Assembly (NCBI RefSeq): GCF_003711515.1
Contig: NW_021167081.1
Span: 4,511,166 to 4,575,165, forward strand
DNA: 64,000 bases
From: Sodiomyces alkalinus F11
Lineage: Eukaryota; Ascomycota; Sordariomycetes; Glomerellales; Plectosphaerellaceae
Reading direction: 5' to 3'
Shown here one piece after another: positions 1-12,899 of this stretch (positions are counted from its first letter, which is position 1; each line of letters opens with the position of its first letter). The notes under the pieces were generated by a model. The model was given only the letters and a program-made list of their open reading frames with translations. It was not told where the DNA came from and ran no database searches. Made by a program: the position numbers and the translations under genes.

Positions 1-1560
1 TATTTAGTAGTCGATTTATTTTATCGACTAATAGTAATTAGAGTCTTTAAGTAAACTATTCACTTATAGCGGTATAGTAATCGTAACTAGTATTAATAAA
101 GGCGAGGATATGCTATTTATTTACTCTAGCTACTATAAATACCGGGTTACTACTAGTATATACTTTAAACGCCTTTTACTCCCGCCGTATCACGGCTATC
201 GGCTTTAACGCCTATTTTCGCGTTAAAGCTATTCTTTTTCCGAGTCGTCCTCGCTAATCGACTTATCCCCGCTCTCGTCGCGATCCTTTATACGAGTCTC
301 TTTAACCTTCTAGACTATATCTTAGTTTTCCTTTAGCTTTTAATAATTCCACGCGATATACCCCTTTTTATTATAATTATAGTATATCCGAGTCTTTTAC
401 TTCGTATTCCTATTACTAACACGGTTTACTCCGCTTATCTTTATATTACTATCGGTATCCTTCGTCGCGGTTATATAGTCTTAAGCTTATTTATCGTAGT
501 TTTATTTAAACTAATAGCGTTTAAGTTTCCCGGCGATCTTTTATACGCTATTTACCTATATAATATAATAGTTAGTAGGGATTCGGGCGGAGATAAGTTG
601 ATCCTTAAGTCACGAAGTAATCGCTCCTTTAAGGAATAAGATCTATATAATAGCTTCCTATTCGGTACTACCCGTAAAGGCGATCTATCTTTTAAAACGG
701 GGTAGGAAGGCGGTAAATAACTTATCGGTTTATTAATAAATTATATATAAGGCTTAGGCGGCCCGTGATTATTCTATAGGGTTAAGGTAGGTACGATTAA
801 GATATACTATAAAGTTATTAGGGTTTATAAGCTTACCCGGCTTATTACTTTTATAGAAGGCCGATACGACCTATTATACTTTAGGCCCTAGGTAATTATA
901 GATCGTATACTAAGCTTATATATTATTCTAGAATAAGTCGTTATCGATTATAAGCTTTTACCGTATCGCGTAGGCCTACGCGCTATAGTATACTCGCTTC
1001 TCTAAGAACTTCGCCAGGCTATTAATAGTCTTATAGGGTATTACTGTCGAGGTCGGGACGATTACTATTATTATCGGCTATAGCGTTAGCGATAGAACCG
1101 GTAATAGAGTAGACTCTACTAGTATAAGGATTATCGGGGTCTACGAGGGAGCCGGAATATTTAGGTTAAGCGGTATTAGGTTTTATAGGGTAGGCGATCC
1201 TAGGAGCCGGGCTATAAGCTATTCGACTAACTAGCGTTATCGCTTATTAGCTTCATCTCTCGCGCTTTATCGGTCTATAAACCAGCGTATTTCCGAGTAA
1301 TATTCTTATATCGGAGCGAGTCTTAAGTTAATATCGGTATATTATTTATAAAGAGGGCCTAGCCTCATATTTAGGGCTTAGTTATTTTCTTCGAATTATT
1401 AGTTCGTCTACTCTACGACCTATTTAATTATAATAGGTTATTAGGCGGTAACGTTAGAATCCTAATCTATCGCTAGCGTAGCGCGTGGGTATCACTAAGT
1501 TCTAGATATATAAACGACTAGTTATAGGTCGTGGTACTAAGTAAGGTCGTAATAATAGAT
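1..1560 (-). pseudogene. RIP-degraded Ty3/gypsy-type Gag with zinc knuckle (runs off left edge)
   Basis: Read on the minus strand from about 1560 down to about 190, one frame keeps a Gag-like sequence: a capsid-type stretch (near 1040-560, with segments such as FLEKRVYYSA and KLINPNNFIVYLNRTY), then a CCHC zinc knuckle near 390-345. In the knuckle, Cys and His positions read as Tyr (IYYNYNKKGYIAWNY), as expected from TGT/TGC and CAC/CAT changed by RIP. Stops are TAG/TAA at Gln or Trp positions. A Lys/Glu/Asp-rich tail follows. Pol would lie to the left, outside the window. Gag packages element RNA in the cytoplasm, but this copy cannot make a functional protein. Assignment to Ty3 rather than copia rests on the capsid-like stretch and is moderate. 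Confidence 0.6.
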
Positions 1561-1899
1561 TATCTAGAACTAAGGAAGGAAGAAGGAAAAAGGAGAAAAG
1601 TGTATAGCGCTAGTCTAGCTATAAGGTAGCGATAACTTAGCGATATAGGTCAGTTAACGAAGCGCGCTATTAGGAAGATCCGGAGTATAGCCGGATCTTC
1701 TATATCGGGGTTAACCCGTATTAATGTAAAAACGAACTGCTTTTTTCTTTAACCTAAGAAAGCCCCTTAAGGCTAGGCTTCCCAAGATAGCTTTAGGGGT
1801 CGAATCGGCTCCTAAAATCGGGTAAATAAGCCTTACTAATAGTAGTAGATACCCGGGTATAATAGGCCTTAAAGTCCTTAATAGCTTGTTCGAAATCAG

Positions 1900-4800
1900 A
1901 AGATCGATACTATAGGGGAAAAAGTCAGAGCCCTAATCGCTTAAAAAGAAGACGAAATTCATCTTCTTCGCTCTTAATAGTAGTCTTCGGAGCTACGGAA
2001 GGCCTGTGAAATTTTAAAAAGGGCTACGAAAGGATAGCCTGCGAAGAAACCGAAAAACGGTTATAAGAGATTTCTTTTGGCGAAGCCCCCCTCGCCTCGC
2101 CTGCTTATATTCCTAGGCCTATATAGCCTGACTTTCACGGCGAAGATACGATATAAACTAATTAGGTATTTATCCTCGATTAAAATAAAGGCCTATTTAA
2201 TACTAACCTTAATATAGGCCGATTAGTTAAAAAGGTGAATAATTTTCGAATAGATAGTAGTTAAATTAAATTGGATTTAAACTTCTGTATCGATAGTAGT
2301 GCTATAGTATACGGTATATTAAATAAAACACTCTTTTCTACGTATAATACTACTAGCAGAATGGCTAGCTGGGGTTAGGCTATTAAAACAAGTATAATCG
2401 GTACTAGAGACTATTTTATAAAGTTTACAGATACCGGAAAGTAACTGCTTTTGTAACTCTGCTTATATATTCTATAACTGGGTATAAATAGAATAAGTCT
2501 ACTAGTACTACATAAAACTAATAATATACACGGTCTTTTAGGAAATAATAAATTACTTTTATATTCTACTATAAATAATACCCGTAATATCTTTATAACT
2601 ACCCTACTATATGACAGGCTATACTGGGCTAAAGCACGGGCCCTGACTTAGAGAGGGGTATTAGGGTCGTCACGGCCCTCGTAGCCTTCTAGATCTTCCC
2701 TAAATATAATAGAAATAAAGGTTATTTTAGATTAAAACTAGTTACAAAGAAAATAATAACGCGATCTAGAAAAGGTTTTATAATTTAAATAAAGAACCTA
2801 TTAAAGAGACCGTAATAACCGTCGAAAAATAACTACTATAAAAGAAACCCTAACGCTATGGTACTGTAGACTGGATTATATAAATCCTACTACTTTAAAA
2901 TATATTAATATACCGATATCTAAAGAGGATATCGAAGAAATATAGAGCTGCGATGCCTGTAGAAAAAGTAAGTCAGTTACGCTAATCAATACAGAATCTA
3001 TAGATAAATATAAGAATTTTTCCTACCTTAAAAAGGTCTATATAGATTTATACGGTCTAATCGACCCTATATTCTATAATAAGAAGCGTTGGATCTTATG
3101 TATAATAGACTAATCCACCCGGTCCCTATAGGCTAAATTACTAGTCGATAAATCAGAAACGACGCTTATAACTGCTATAAAAGAGTGGAAAATTCCGGTG
3201 GAAAATAATAACTATAATATAAAGATAAAAGAAATTAATACTGACGGCGGGCGAGAATTTAACAATGCCTCGTTTAAAGGACTTTTCTTAGGCGTAAATT
3301 ATAATATAAAGCCCCCGTATACCCACGAAGTATAAGGCTCCGTAAAAAGGGTAATAAGGACTATAATAGAAAAGGTCTGTGCCCTTCTTTTCTACTTAGG
3401 GCTGCCGCGATACGTTTAGGGTCACGCTGTTTATTCAGCCGTTTATATATATAATAAAACTCCTAATACGGTATTAGGCTTTAAACCGCCTTATAAATTA
3501 CAAGAAAATCGAAAGCCTAATATTAATAATATAAGGGTCTGGGGATCTGTTACTTATTATAAGAATAACGACCTAAATTTGAGGAAATTGGATACTAGAG
3601 CCCTTCGAGGTGCTTTAATAGGCTTTAACGATTATAGCTATAAAGTATATAATCCGTTAACCAGGAAGACTGGCTAGTTCCGCCACGTATATATACTAGA
3701 AAGTCAGTTCTCCACTTCTTCTTCGGAAAATATAATTAATACAACTAAGCCTGATTATAAAGATAAATGTTTAAGTGAAGATTTACCTTCTATCCTATAG
3801 GCAGAATCGGTTTCCTACTATAGGCCTTGTTAGCCTAGTGAGTACTATAAATATAATATATCTAAAGAGGTTAATTCTAATTCTACGAATTTAAAAAGAC
3901 CTTTTAGTTCTATCCAAACCGAAGACGAAGATAATAGTTAAGGATTATATACTAATCTATATCCAGCGGCTAATATACGAAAGAGTTAACGGGCAGCGGG
4001 CTATTTTATTCCAGCTGCTAATAATAATAATAATAAACTACACAGCCCGGCAAATAACAAAAGCCTAAATACCAGGTTTAAAGTATAAATTCCTTCTAAA
4101 TCTTTAGAGGAATTCAGGGATTATATATCTGTTAATTATATACCCTACGGTAATAATAAGTGCTTATTGCATATAATAGAAGATACTATATTAGGAAACC
4201 TCTCGTTAAAAGAAAGTCCCCACTTCTTTTTAACTATAAACGCTCTTTACGAGCCCGCTACCTATAAACAGGATATAACCTGCCCAGATAAAGATACATG
4301 GATAGAAGCTATAGTAGCTAAAATACCAAAACTTTAAAAACGAAGAACCTGGGATCTAATAACGGTTAATACGCCTTAAAATAACTATATTACCCAAAAT
4401 AACACCTATAACGTCTTAGGAGGTTACTAGGTATATAAACTAAAATATAACGATAAACACAAGGGTATAAGATATAAAGCTAGGTGCTGTATACAAGGGT
4501 TTAATCAAGTACTAGGTATTGATTATTTAGAAACCTTTTCTACGACCTATAGGCCAGAAAGCTATAGATTAGCTTTTATACTACGCGTATCCCTAGGCTA
4601 GGATTTCCGGCAGTTCGACGTCAAAAACCCGTTCGTACACGCCAAAATAGATACTAATATCTCTTCTATACAACTTATAGGCTTCGAATAAAAACAAGGC
4701 TCTAATAATAGGAATAAAACGATCTATAAACTTAATAAAGCTTTATACGGTCTAAAACAGAGCCCACGGCTCTAGTATAATTTCTTTATTAAAATACTAC

Positions 4801-5995
4801 ATAATATCAGTTACTACGTCTCCGATTACAATAACGGCATTTTTACTTATTATAAAAAGGAGAACAATACAAATATTATATATCGTGCTATATTATTATA
4901 CCACGTTAATAATATAATGCTATTAAGCCCTTCTAATACTATAATACAATTTCTATATACAGAAATATCTAAAGAATTTTCACTTAAATATATAGGCGAA
5001 ATATACACATTTCTAGGTCACGAAATAACTATAAGTAAATATAATAAGACTCTTTCTATAAATCAGTGGCCTTATACTAATAAAATACTTAATAAGTATC
5101 ATGAAAGAAGTCTAAAAAGGGGTAATACACCTCATATAACTAAAAAGATCCTCGTTCCAAATCAGGAACAAGCATTAAAAGCCGATTTAAAACTATACCA
5201 GCAGGAAATCGGGGCTTTATTATATCTAGCCCTTTATATTTGACCTGATATAACCTACGCTATTAATGAATACGCTCGCTATATAAGCAATCCCTCGCAA
5301 GAGCACTTTATAGCCCTAAATCGAAGTTGGGCTTATATACACAGCTTTCCAAAAATAGGTCTTCTATATAATTGTAAATCTAATAAAGACCTTAACCTAT
5401 ACGGTTATTCAAATGCTAGCTTTTTCGATATAATAGAACATAGGACTTCCACCTCCAGATATATATACTGTATCGGAATTAATAATCTAATAAGTTAGAC
5501 CTTAACAAAACAAAAGTTCGTTGCTTTATCTACAACCGAAGCCGAGTATATAGCTTTAACAGAAGCTTCTAAAGAAGGAATCTATATATATAATATATAT
5601 ACCGACATCATAAATAATCTAGGTTTAAATAACCTTATAAACCTCGGTATCGATAATACTAATAGTAATAATAATAAAGAACTACAGATTCCTACTATAT
5701 TCATAGATAGCGAGAGCGCTAAGAAGCTCGCTGAAAACCCCGAACTTCATAAACGGGTAAAGCATATCGACAGGCAGTATCACTACTGCAGGTAATAATT
5801 AAACGATAATAAAATTAAAATCGTTTATATAAATACTAAATATAATATAGCCGATATAATAACTAAAGGCCTACCTAAAGACGTTTAGAATACCCTCTAC
5901 GGCTATATGAACCTCGGCGATAGAGAAGATACCCTGCCTGACTTTAGTTTGCCACCCTATAAAGAAATTCAAGAACTAAAATACTAAGGGGTAAT
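1900..5995 (+). pseudogene. RIP-degraded Ty1/copia Gag-Pol (protease, integrase, RT, RNase H)
   Basis: The plus strand carries the full copia order. Protease: a DSSATVYG-like active-site region near 2285-2310, then TTSRMASWG. Integrase core: about 2940-3680, with INTDGGREFN and PPYTHE, then a conserved IYNKTPNT block. Reverse transcriptase: about 4290-5250, with DVKNPFVHAKID, YKLNKALYGLKQSPRL, and HVNN at 4902-4913 in place of the catalytic Y/HVDD. RNase H: about 5400-5900, with TEAEYIALTEASKE and the C-terminal NIADIITKGLP. Many TAG/TAA interrupt it at Gln/Trp sites, and the longest open piece is 4917-5243. The frame ends at the TAA near 5985, just before A/G-rich DNA and a 39-bp duplication. 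Gag would lie upstream but I cannot delimit it. The copy is dead. Confidence 0.85.
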
Positions 5996-6070
5996 ATAAC
6001 TAGGTTTTTTACCTGCGGGTTTTCTTAGAATAATATAACTAGGCTTTTACCTTCGGGCTTTTCCTAGAAT
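5993..6070 (+). repeat. Two 39-bp tandem units in copia 3' untranslated region
   Basis: Units at 5993-6031 and 6032-6070 share the start AATATAACTAGG and the core CGGG.TTTTC.TAGAAT, with only a few C/T differences. They lie just after the copia RNase H stop and about 180 bp before the 3' LTR. Confidence 0.7.
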
Positions 6071-6251
6071 AACATAAAACAATCAATAATTAAGTGTTTT
6101 AAATATTTTCCCCTAATAAGAGGTCTTTTATTACTTTTCCTCTTGTATTTAGTCGTAGCTAGTTACTAGGATTGTTGCGATATATCTATAACCAGAATAA
6201 TATACTCTGCTAAGCTAATCCTCGTATAACGAGAAACAGCTTACGGGGGGA

Positions 6252-6415
6252 TGTTGATATTATTATCAAATAATATCTAAGTATATTTTAAAATTATATA
6301 TAAGCCTATAGCTTAATACCAGAGCTCTACTATAATATAGCTATGCTTATCTTATACTTAGATATATCCTCGATTTATATATATAGCTTTATCTCTTAGA
6401 ACCTTAATTCCTAGG
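6252..6415 (+). repeat. Probable 3' LTR of the plus-strand copia element
   Basis: A purine run (ACGGGGGGA, about 6243-6251), which fits a polypurine tract, is followed by TGTTGATATTATTATCAA, a palindromic TG-starting LTR head. The right end is uncertain because the terminal CA would have become TA. By about 6430 the sequence already reads as the minus-strand copia RT next door. I found no matching 5' LTR. Confidence 0.45.
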
Positions 6416-6429
6416 AACTAATTAGTTTC

Positions 6430-9400
6430 GTCGCCTCCCGATAAGCTATAGGTTATCAGCATCAGTTTTACGATCTTTAGAGTAGGTAAGTGCGATATCG
6501 TTAACGTAGAAGAATAGGATTAAACCATCACGGATTATAATAAAGGGGTTATTAGGGACGGCCGTGAATCCTATCCTTAATAGCGTGCCACTACATTCCT
6601 CTTACTATAGCAGTAATAACACCCTTAATCTGAAGACGTCCTTCCGTAGTACCAGCACCTTATATAGTACTTTATAGCCTTATAGTATCTTTATAAATAC
6701 TTCCCCTTTACAGCTACCATTAACGAACGCGTTAATAGTGTTAAAAATGTCATATCTCTAGGTTAAATCTGGTGGCGATCACTATTAGTATACGGAAGGA
6801 CCGTGAGGCTATTATAGCGGCGTACTTATCATTAGTTTCTAACCGTTTTTATTAATCCCCTTATACTATAAGGCGTCCATTATACTTAAGGAGGGTGCCC
6901 TCCTGATTAAACTTATAGGTATATACCTATCTATAGATAAGGACTTATTACTTAGCCTAATCACTACCTACCTTCTACTAATAGCCTATTTATCGGTGGC
7001 CTTTAGGGTATTCCCCCTCGGCCTATAATCACCGCTCCTGTAACAGGTACAAGCATATATCGTGGTAGTGGCTTAGTAAAAGCGGGAGATCCTCGCGGGT
7101 TAGGCGCGATAGCGGCTAAGAGGCGTTAAAGGGAGAGGGATCTATAGCACCGATATCGCCGTTATTAATAGCTTACTTCCTTATACGTATAGGGTTATAA
7201 GTCCTTCTAGCGTTAAAGAACGCCTTCTAGGTATTATCGTTGTATACCTTCTCGGTTATATAAAGACGTATAATAATTCTCGTGATAAATAGGCGCTCGG
7301 GTAATAAGCGCGCGGCTAATAGGCGTACGGCCGTCGGGCAACCCCTAGGGGTATCCACGGGCAGTGCCCGTTCGTAGTTATCGTCTTCTTTTACCTTTAC
7401 GCCCCGGAACACCGCTAACGCTATAAGGAACGCGCGCGCAGGATCTTCCGGGGATATTAGAGACGTAGGAAACGGTTTAAACCTCGTAGTAGTAAACCGT
7501 GGAGTATCCGTAGTAATAACGGTATCCGTAGTAATAACGGTATCCGTAGTAATAGCGGTATCCGTAGTAATAGCGGTAGCATTAAAAACTTCCGACTTAA
7601 GATCTAATACGTCTACGGCTATACCCCTTAATAGCAGCCTATTTGCTATATTATTAGATTATATAATATGGATGGATTATAGACGTTCCCTAATTTCCTT
7701 AGCGGAAGCTATAGCTTATAGCGTTTTAATCCTACCGTTAAGGGCCTTATCTTCGTTAAAGATCACGTCTCTTATAGTAATAATATCCGTTAGGTATAGT
7801 AACTATACGCGGAAGCTATTAGAGAAATAGTATCCGATATAATAACCGATCTATACTTTCGGTTCTAGCCTTTATAGGCGGTTCCCTCTAGCTTAGATAT
7901 CAGGCGTTTTTATAAAGACTTTATAGCCGTATACTCGTAGGTATATATTATTAGGTTAACGGCCGCGTAGGCCTTTGTATAGCGTCTTCTAATTATTAAT
8001 ATATCGTGGGGTTCTATTATATAATTACACGGTAATCTTAAAGATCTTCGGCTAGATAAATATAGGCAGATTAGCTCTAATCCTTATAGCCCTCGCCCTC
8101 CTCTTAATAATACCTCCAATCCGTTCTATAACGCCCTTTTAATCTTATAAATATAGTACCGACGGCTAGCCTTCTACCCCCTTAGTAGCGACGAAAGTAA
8201 CGACTTCTAGGTACTAAAATATCTCGGAATCGGCCCGCAGGATATATAACCAAATATCGAATTAGGTCTTAAGTAGGGCAAAAACTTCTTTTAATATATA
8301 AAGAATAAAGCCCTAGTCTCTTTTCTATTAGTAGTAATCCTATGTATAATCTATATACACGTCTGTAACGAATATAATAGACTTATATAGGCCGCCTAGC
8401 GATTTCGACTCTTTTAGATTGTAAAGTTTAATAGCTAGGGCCTCTCCGGGCTTTAACGGGTAAAAGGATAGTATACGTCTAATCTACGCAGGCACTTACG
8501 ATTATCTATACGCGTTATACTCTACGGTTCACGGCCCCTTAATCCTTACCCTCTAAGTAGCGTCGACGATTCTTCTAAGGGTATCGGTACCGTAGTAGCC
8601 GAGGCGTTCGTGCCACCTTTACGCGGTAGTCTTCTATGGTTATCGCGGTGATCGTGTTCTTCTATATAGGTTATCCCCGGGGTACTAAGCCGAAACTGTA
8701 AACGTAGTAGCGGTAGCCGTATCTTCTATATACTCGATCATATACTAGCCGTGGATATCTAGTAGCTTATGGATAGGCCGGTTATCGGCTAAGCCAATAA
8801 TAGTATCGTTTATAGTATCCTAGCGGTAGCCTTATAGGCGTAGCTAGCGTGCCGAGACGATATTAATAACGAACTCCTTATAGTAAAGGACGTTACAGAG
8901 GCGTAATAGCGTCTTTATGCCTAATAGAGATTATGTACATAGCTTAACATCTCCGTATCCGCGGATAAAAGCCTTATAAATACCTACCTAGAGTAATAAT
9001 AGGTTACTAGTAAGCGGTCTAATAGCTATAAAGCGGCCTTAATTATTACAAACGTGGATTAACGATCCTAAGCAAAGGACCGCGTAGTATAATAGTGCTT
9101 TAGCTTAGTTAATATAAAGGGATACTCTCTATTATAATCTTTATCGTGTTATCGTATAAGGGCGCGCTACCGCCCCTTCTTAGGAGGGGTGGACGCCCAG
9201 TTACCCCGTCACGGTAACGGAGAGGTCTTTTAAAACTATAGTTACGACCGGCTTAGTAACCTACCGATTTTATAGTATAGTAGTTATAACAGGCGTAGTA
9301 TTATAGAATTAATCTTCCTAGACTCCATTTATCTTACTAGCGGTACCCCCTATAGCTTCCCGCCTCTGCTATATTACGGTATCCACGCGGCTTGTAAAAC

Positions 9401-10900
9401 TATAGTTACGTATCTTCTTTTCTATACCCTTTATAATATCTTCACGGCCACGCTAGGTATAAGAGCGTATATCCGGCCTTATATACTAATAGGCGGCGGT
9501 AGAATAAGGGTTCTTATATATCTTATAATGTCTCCTTATCGCGGGAGAGATAGCCTTTACGGATATATCACTATAAGGACGCTTCTTATCGTCTTTATTA
9601 TTAGTAGTAGTAGTATCCTTAGTGTCGGGGAGGTTTCTAAGGATATTAAAGGTGTCTCTCCCGACTCTAGGCTTTATAGCGGCGGATTATAGGCTATTTA
9701 TATTACTAAGAACCGCCCTTGGAGCCTTTACGAACTTATTAATCGTTAGCTCGTTTTCTGTAATCTTATTATAGTTATTTACTAAGTAATTATTACTTTA
9801 TTTCTAGACGATAGGTTTAATAGCTTTTAACGCGTCTTCCGCCTAATAGTCCGCGCTTAATAGTCTTAAAACGCCTATATATTTATAGTATATTATCGCT
9901 ATTTTCTAGCTTATAACCCACCCGTTTATATCCTTAGATATAGCCTTTATAGGCCTAGTATATCGTCGATATAGGACTAGGGCTTCTTTATAGAGGTTTA
10001 GAGGGATTAGTCCTCTATACGTATAAAGGAGATTAATCTAGACTTATAGGTTATTTACGGTATTATTCTATAGCTAGGCGAGGAGGTTATATAATATAAT
10101 ATAGACGATCCTTCTGATATACGAGTATACCTTATTAAACTCCTTCTACTACGCTTTATAGTCGGCTTTTTCTTCGGGGTATACGCGTTAATCTTATAGA
10201 TAGCTTATACGCCCCTTTTTAGAGAGGTCGTCGATAAATATAGGCGTCCTTATCGGTAGTTCTTTCGTTGCGGCTATAGCCTTCCGGCGAGGGGCTATCT
10301 TCTTCTTACCGGCGGCTATAGTAGCTATAGCCGCTATAGTAGCGGCCGTAGAAGCGGCGAAACGGCGGCGTCCGTGGTATCGGTGGCCTTATTGGCCTCT
10401 AGTATAATAGTAAAATATATAGTAACCGTGGTCTCCTCCGCCGCGTCTAGGTCCACGATAAGGGCTTTGTATTTACAAACGTTGGGTAGTATAGGCTTAA
10501 GAAGCAGATAGGCGTTAGCCTCCTTATTGTCTAGGTTTAGATTAAGATAGATATCCTAGTAGGAAGTAGATTTACTATATACAGCGTGCTCCTATATCGC
10601 CTAATCTCTTTAGTTAACGAAGGTAGTAGCGGCTACCTTCTATTCGGCGTTAGATACGTTAAACGATATCTTTGCTTACTTATAGGTTAATTAATTAATT
10701 AATAGCTAGGTCGGTAGGTTAATTAATCGCTTAATTCTCGAATTAGGTCGATAGTAGTTTTTTTAAGAGTGCTTAGAAAACGTGATTACTTTTATAGTGG
10801 AATAGGGGTAGCCTTATTAATATCTATTATTTAGGCGTTATAAACCGGGCTTATAACTATCGCACGTTAAAATACCACTTATATAAGTAACTTAATAGAG
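6430..10900 (-). pseudogene. RIP-degraded Ty1/copia element, minus strand
   Basis: On the minus strand the copia order runs from right to left. Gag lies near 10680-9700 and is homologous to the fragments at 44.2-44.4 and 47.2-47.5 kb. The GAG-pre-integrase motif WHERLGYYGTDTLR is near 8625-8570. The integrase region lies about 8500-7700, then a linker with an 18-bp minisatellite. The RT is at about 7230-6430, with FFYVNDIALTY containing YVND (6497-6508) for the catalytic YVDD, preceded by a damaged LRRSPLLW-like block. Stops fall at Gln/Trp sites. The RNase H end is missing, so the element is cut at its 3' side near 6430, against the LTR of the plus-strand copia copy. The 5' leader near 10880-10780 has a close relative at 44590-44470. 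Confidence 0.75.
7504..7575 (-). repeat. 18-bp minisatellite, four units, in copia linker
   Basis: Units GTATCCGTAGTAATAACG (plus strand) start at 7504, 7522, 7540 and 7558, with A/G variation at one position. Because 18 is a multiple of 3, the repeat keeps frame; on the minus strand it can code a Thr/Ile-rich hexapeptide repeat (ITTDTA/V). It lies between integrase and RT of the minus-strand copia element. A degenerate relative lies near 43430-43580 in the second copy. Confidence 0.75.
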
Positions 10901-10999
10901 CAGAAATCTTATATATATATATATAATATAAAGTTATATCTATATAAGTCTCTCGTGCCCTCAATTTAGGTGCTAAAGACTCTATTATAGGTATTATAT

Positions 11000-12121
11000 T
11001 ATTTAGATCCTATCTCGTCTTTTCCGGTATCCGCCCTTATTATATCCTAACACCCGAGGTCCCCGAGATCCGAAGCCTTAGTCAGGCATAGATCCCCTAG
11101 GGACCAAGTCGTAGTCCGTATACCTATACAATAGGAGATATATCGTAGTAAAAAGCGTGCATACGACTATTTTAGACGACTACCTATACCGTTCCGCGAT
11201 AAGCTTTATAAGTATCGGGTTAAGCTTAAGAAAGCTTATATAGTAGCGTAGAAGACGTAGTTATTTTAGGAGATATACTCCCCAAATAAGAGGTCCGATA
11301 TCCGGAAAAGGTCCTACTCCTACTATTAGAAGGATTATAGTTTATCGTACAGAGGACGGTATATATCCGCTAAATAACCGGAAAGCACCTTAAAAAGGGT
11401 AATAATAAGTAATAAGGGCTTTATCGTTAATAACTATGCCTAGCGCCTAGAAAACCTTCATATTAGACAAACCCTTTATAAATGGTACTATAACTATAGT
11501 AAATAGAGATACCGGTCTAAGGATAGCGGTAAGGTCTCGGCGAAGAATCGCGCTAATATAAGTAATATCTAGGCTTAGGGGCATTTAACCCTTAATGATA
11601 ATATATAGGTTACAGAAATTCCTAGGAGTCCGGGAAACGGGTTAGTATAGTATAGAGGGTAAGCACTATATCTGTAAAAGCCCGGAAATATATCCTAATT
11701 AGTAAAGTCGTGTAAGACGTGGTACATATTACCCTAGAGAGTACGATGTTAAGCTAAGCGTTAACCTTAACACGGGTATATAAGTTAATATTATTAACTC
11801 AGCGCTAGTACAACGGTTAAAGCTATAGCTACTAAGCGGAATCTATGCCCCGGCTCCATAAGGTTTTAATAACTAAGCGGCGAGTAGTCACGGAATATAC
11901 GGCTTAGCGTTTTACTTAGTAGACTTTAAGGGGAGGCCTAGACGCTTAAAAAGAGCATTTATTTACACGAACCGCTTAAAGGGGTCGGGTTACTTACTAC
12001 TTTTAAATAATAGTATAGGTTAGGAGATTATACTAATCGATATAGCTAGCCGAATATTAGGCTTTTGGCCGCTCTTTATCGCGGAACCCGAGGCCTAGGC
12101 TAAGGAGGTAATAGAGTAAAG
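11000..12121 (+). pseudogene. Gypsy Gag/protease fragment (same family as 55-58.6 kb)
   Basis: The plus strand aligns by eye with 55990-57010: the Gag C-terminal part (FRDKLYKYRVKLKKAY), a linker, then the protease region with NLNTGI and VQRLKL-like segments near 11770-11830. Both copies keep the landmark TAGCCGAATATT followed by CTCTTTATCGCGGAACC. Similarity stops abruptly near 12121, where an unrelated repeat (12122-12345) begins. RT and later domains are absent here. RIP stops are frequent. Confidence 0.7.
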
Positions 12122-12345
12122 GGCAAAGGTGTTAAAGGTATCCTTATATAGAGTAGCATAATAGTAAGTAACCGAAACGTCCTAAGTAAATAGTGGTTCG
12201 TCTATAGGTAATAGGTCTTAAAATGCTTAAATTATTCGTTACGCGCCTCTAGAAAGAAGTCCCTAGGGCGCTCCTTTTATAGCTATCCGGGGTCTAACTA
12301 GAATCCTCCTATCTATCCCCTCCTAACTCCCTTAATATAAGACTA
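12122..12345. repeat. Dispersed repeat A, copy 1 (pairs with 48922-49140)
   Basis: About 220 bp match 48922-49140 in the same orientation, from TTAAAGGTAT through CTAGAAAGA, CCTAGGGCG and TAGCTATCCGG to CCCTTAATATAAGACTAT. It truncates the gypsy fragment on its left and abuts the gypsy LTR on its right. It may be an LTR or element terminus. No coding potential is visible. Confidence 0.7.
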
Positions 12346-12349
12346 TATC

Positions 12350-12560
12350 AAGGAATAGGCTATAATACCAGGGAAAAGATACACCGTAACGGATATACTA
12401 TTCGGACTTAATAGTCGTATATTATAAAAACTTTAACTTAAGGAGGAAAAGGAGACTTTTCCCGCTCCGCGCTAATATGGTAATTCAGTCTCGCCGAGTA
12501 CTCGGCGATCCGAGCGTATCTCCGATCCTATATAATACTAATCTATAATACTACTTGGTT
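12350..12560 (-). repeat. Gypsy LTR, minus orientation
   Basis: The reverse complement matches 55000-55190 upstream of the plus-strand gypsy Gag: GGATCGGAGATAC, GATCGCCGAG..CTCGGCGAGACT, CCTCCTTAAGTTAAAG, and a TATTATAG.CTATTCCTT end. This is the expected 3' LTR position for the minus-strand element at 14.6-17.1 kb. The GCCGAG/CTCGGC hairpin is kept in both copies. Exact ends are not resolved. Confidence 0.7.
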
Positions 12561-12899
12561 TCTTATACTACCCCCTCTCTAACAGGGCTAGTCCCTTAGG
12601 CCCGTTCTATCGCCCCCTACCCGGCAGAATATATATATAACTCTAGCCTTATACGAACTCCGCTATCCGGTCGGCGATTATAATTAGTCGGCGCCGGTAA
12701 GGCTATATACCTCCTTCTAAATATCACGACTTCTTTCTATATATTATTAGGTAATCGGTAAACCGTTAGCGGTAATTACGTAGCCGACTTGCTTACTAAT
12801 TCCTATTCCCTTTCTAGTATCCTGCGTAATAGCCGGCGATTACTAACCGCGTTTTATAATATCGCGGTTATCGCTATACCTTCCTTTATTATCGTGGTC

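Noticed and set aside
5993..6070. 5' part of an LTR
   Set aside because: The tandem units precede the purine tract and the TGTTGATA head, so they lie in the 3' untranslated region.
7504..7575. CRISPR-like array
   Set aside because: Contiguous 18-bp units without spacers, in frame inside a copia element of a fungus.
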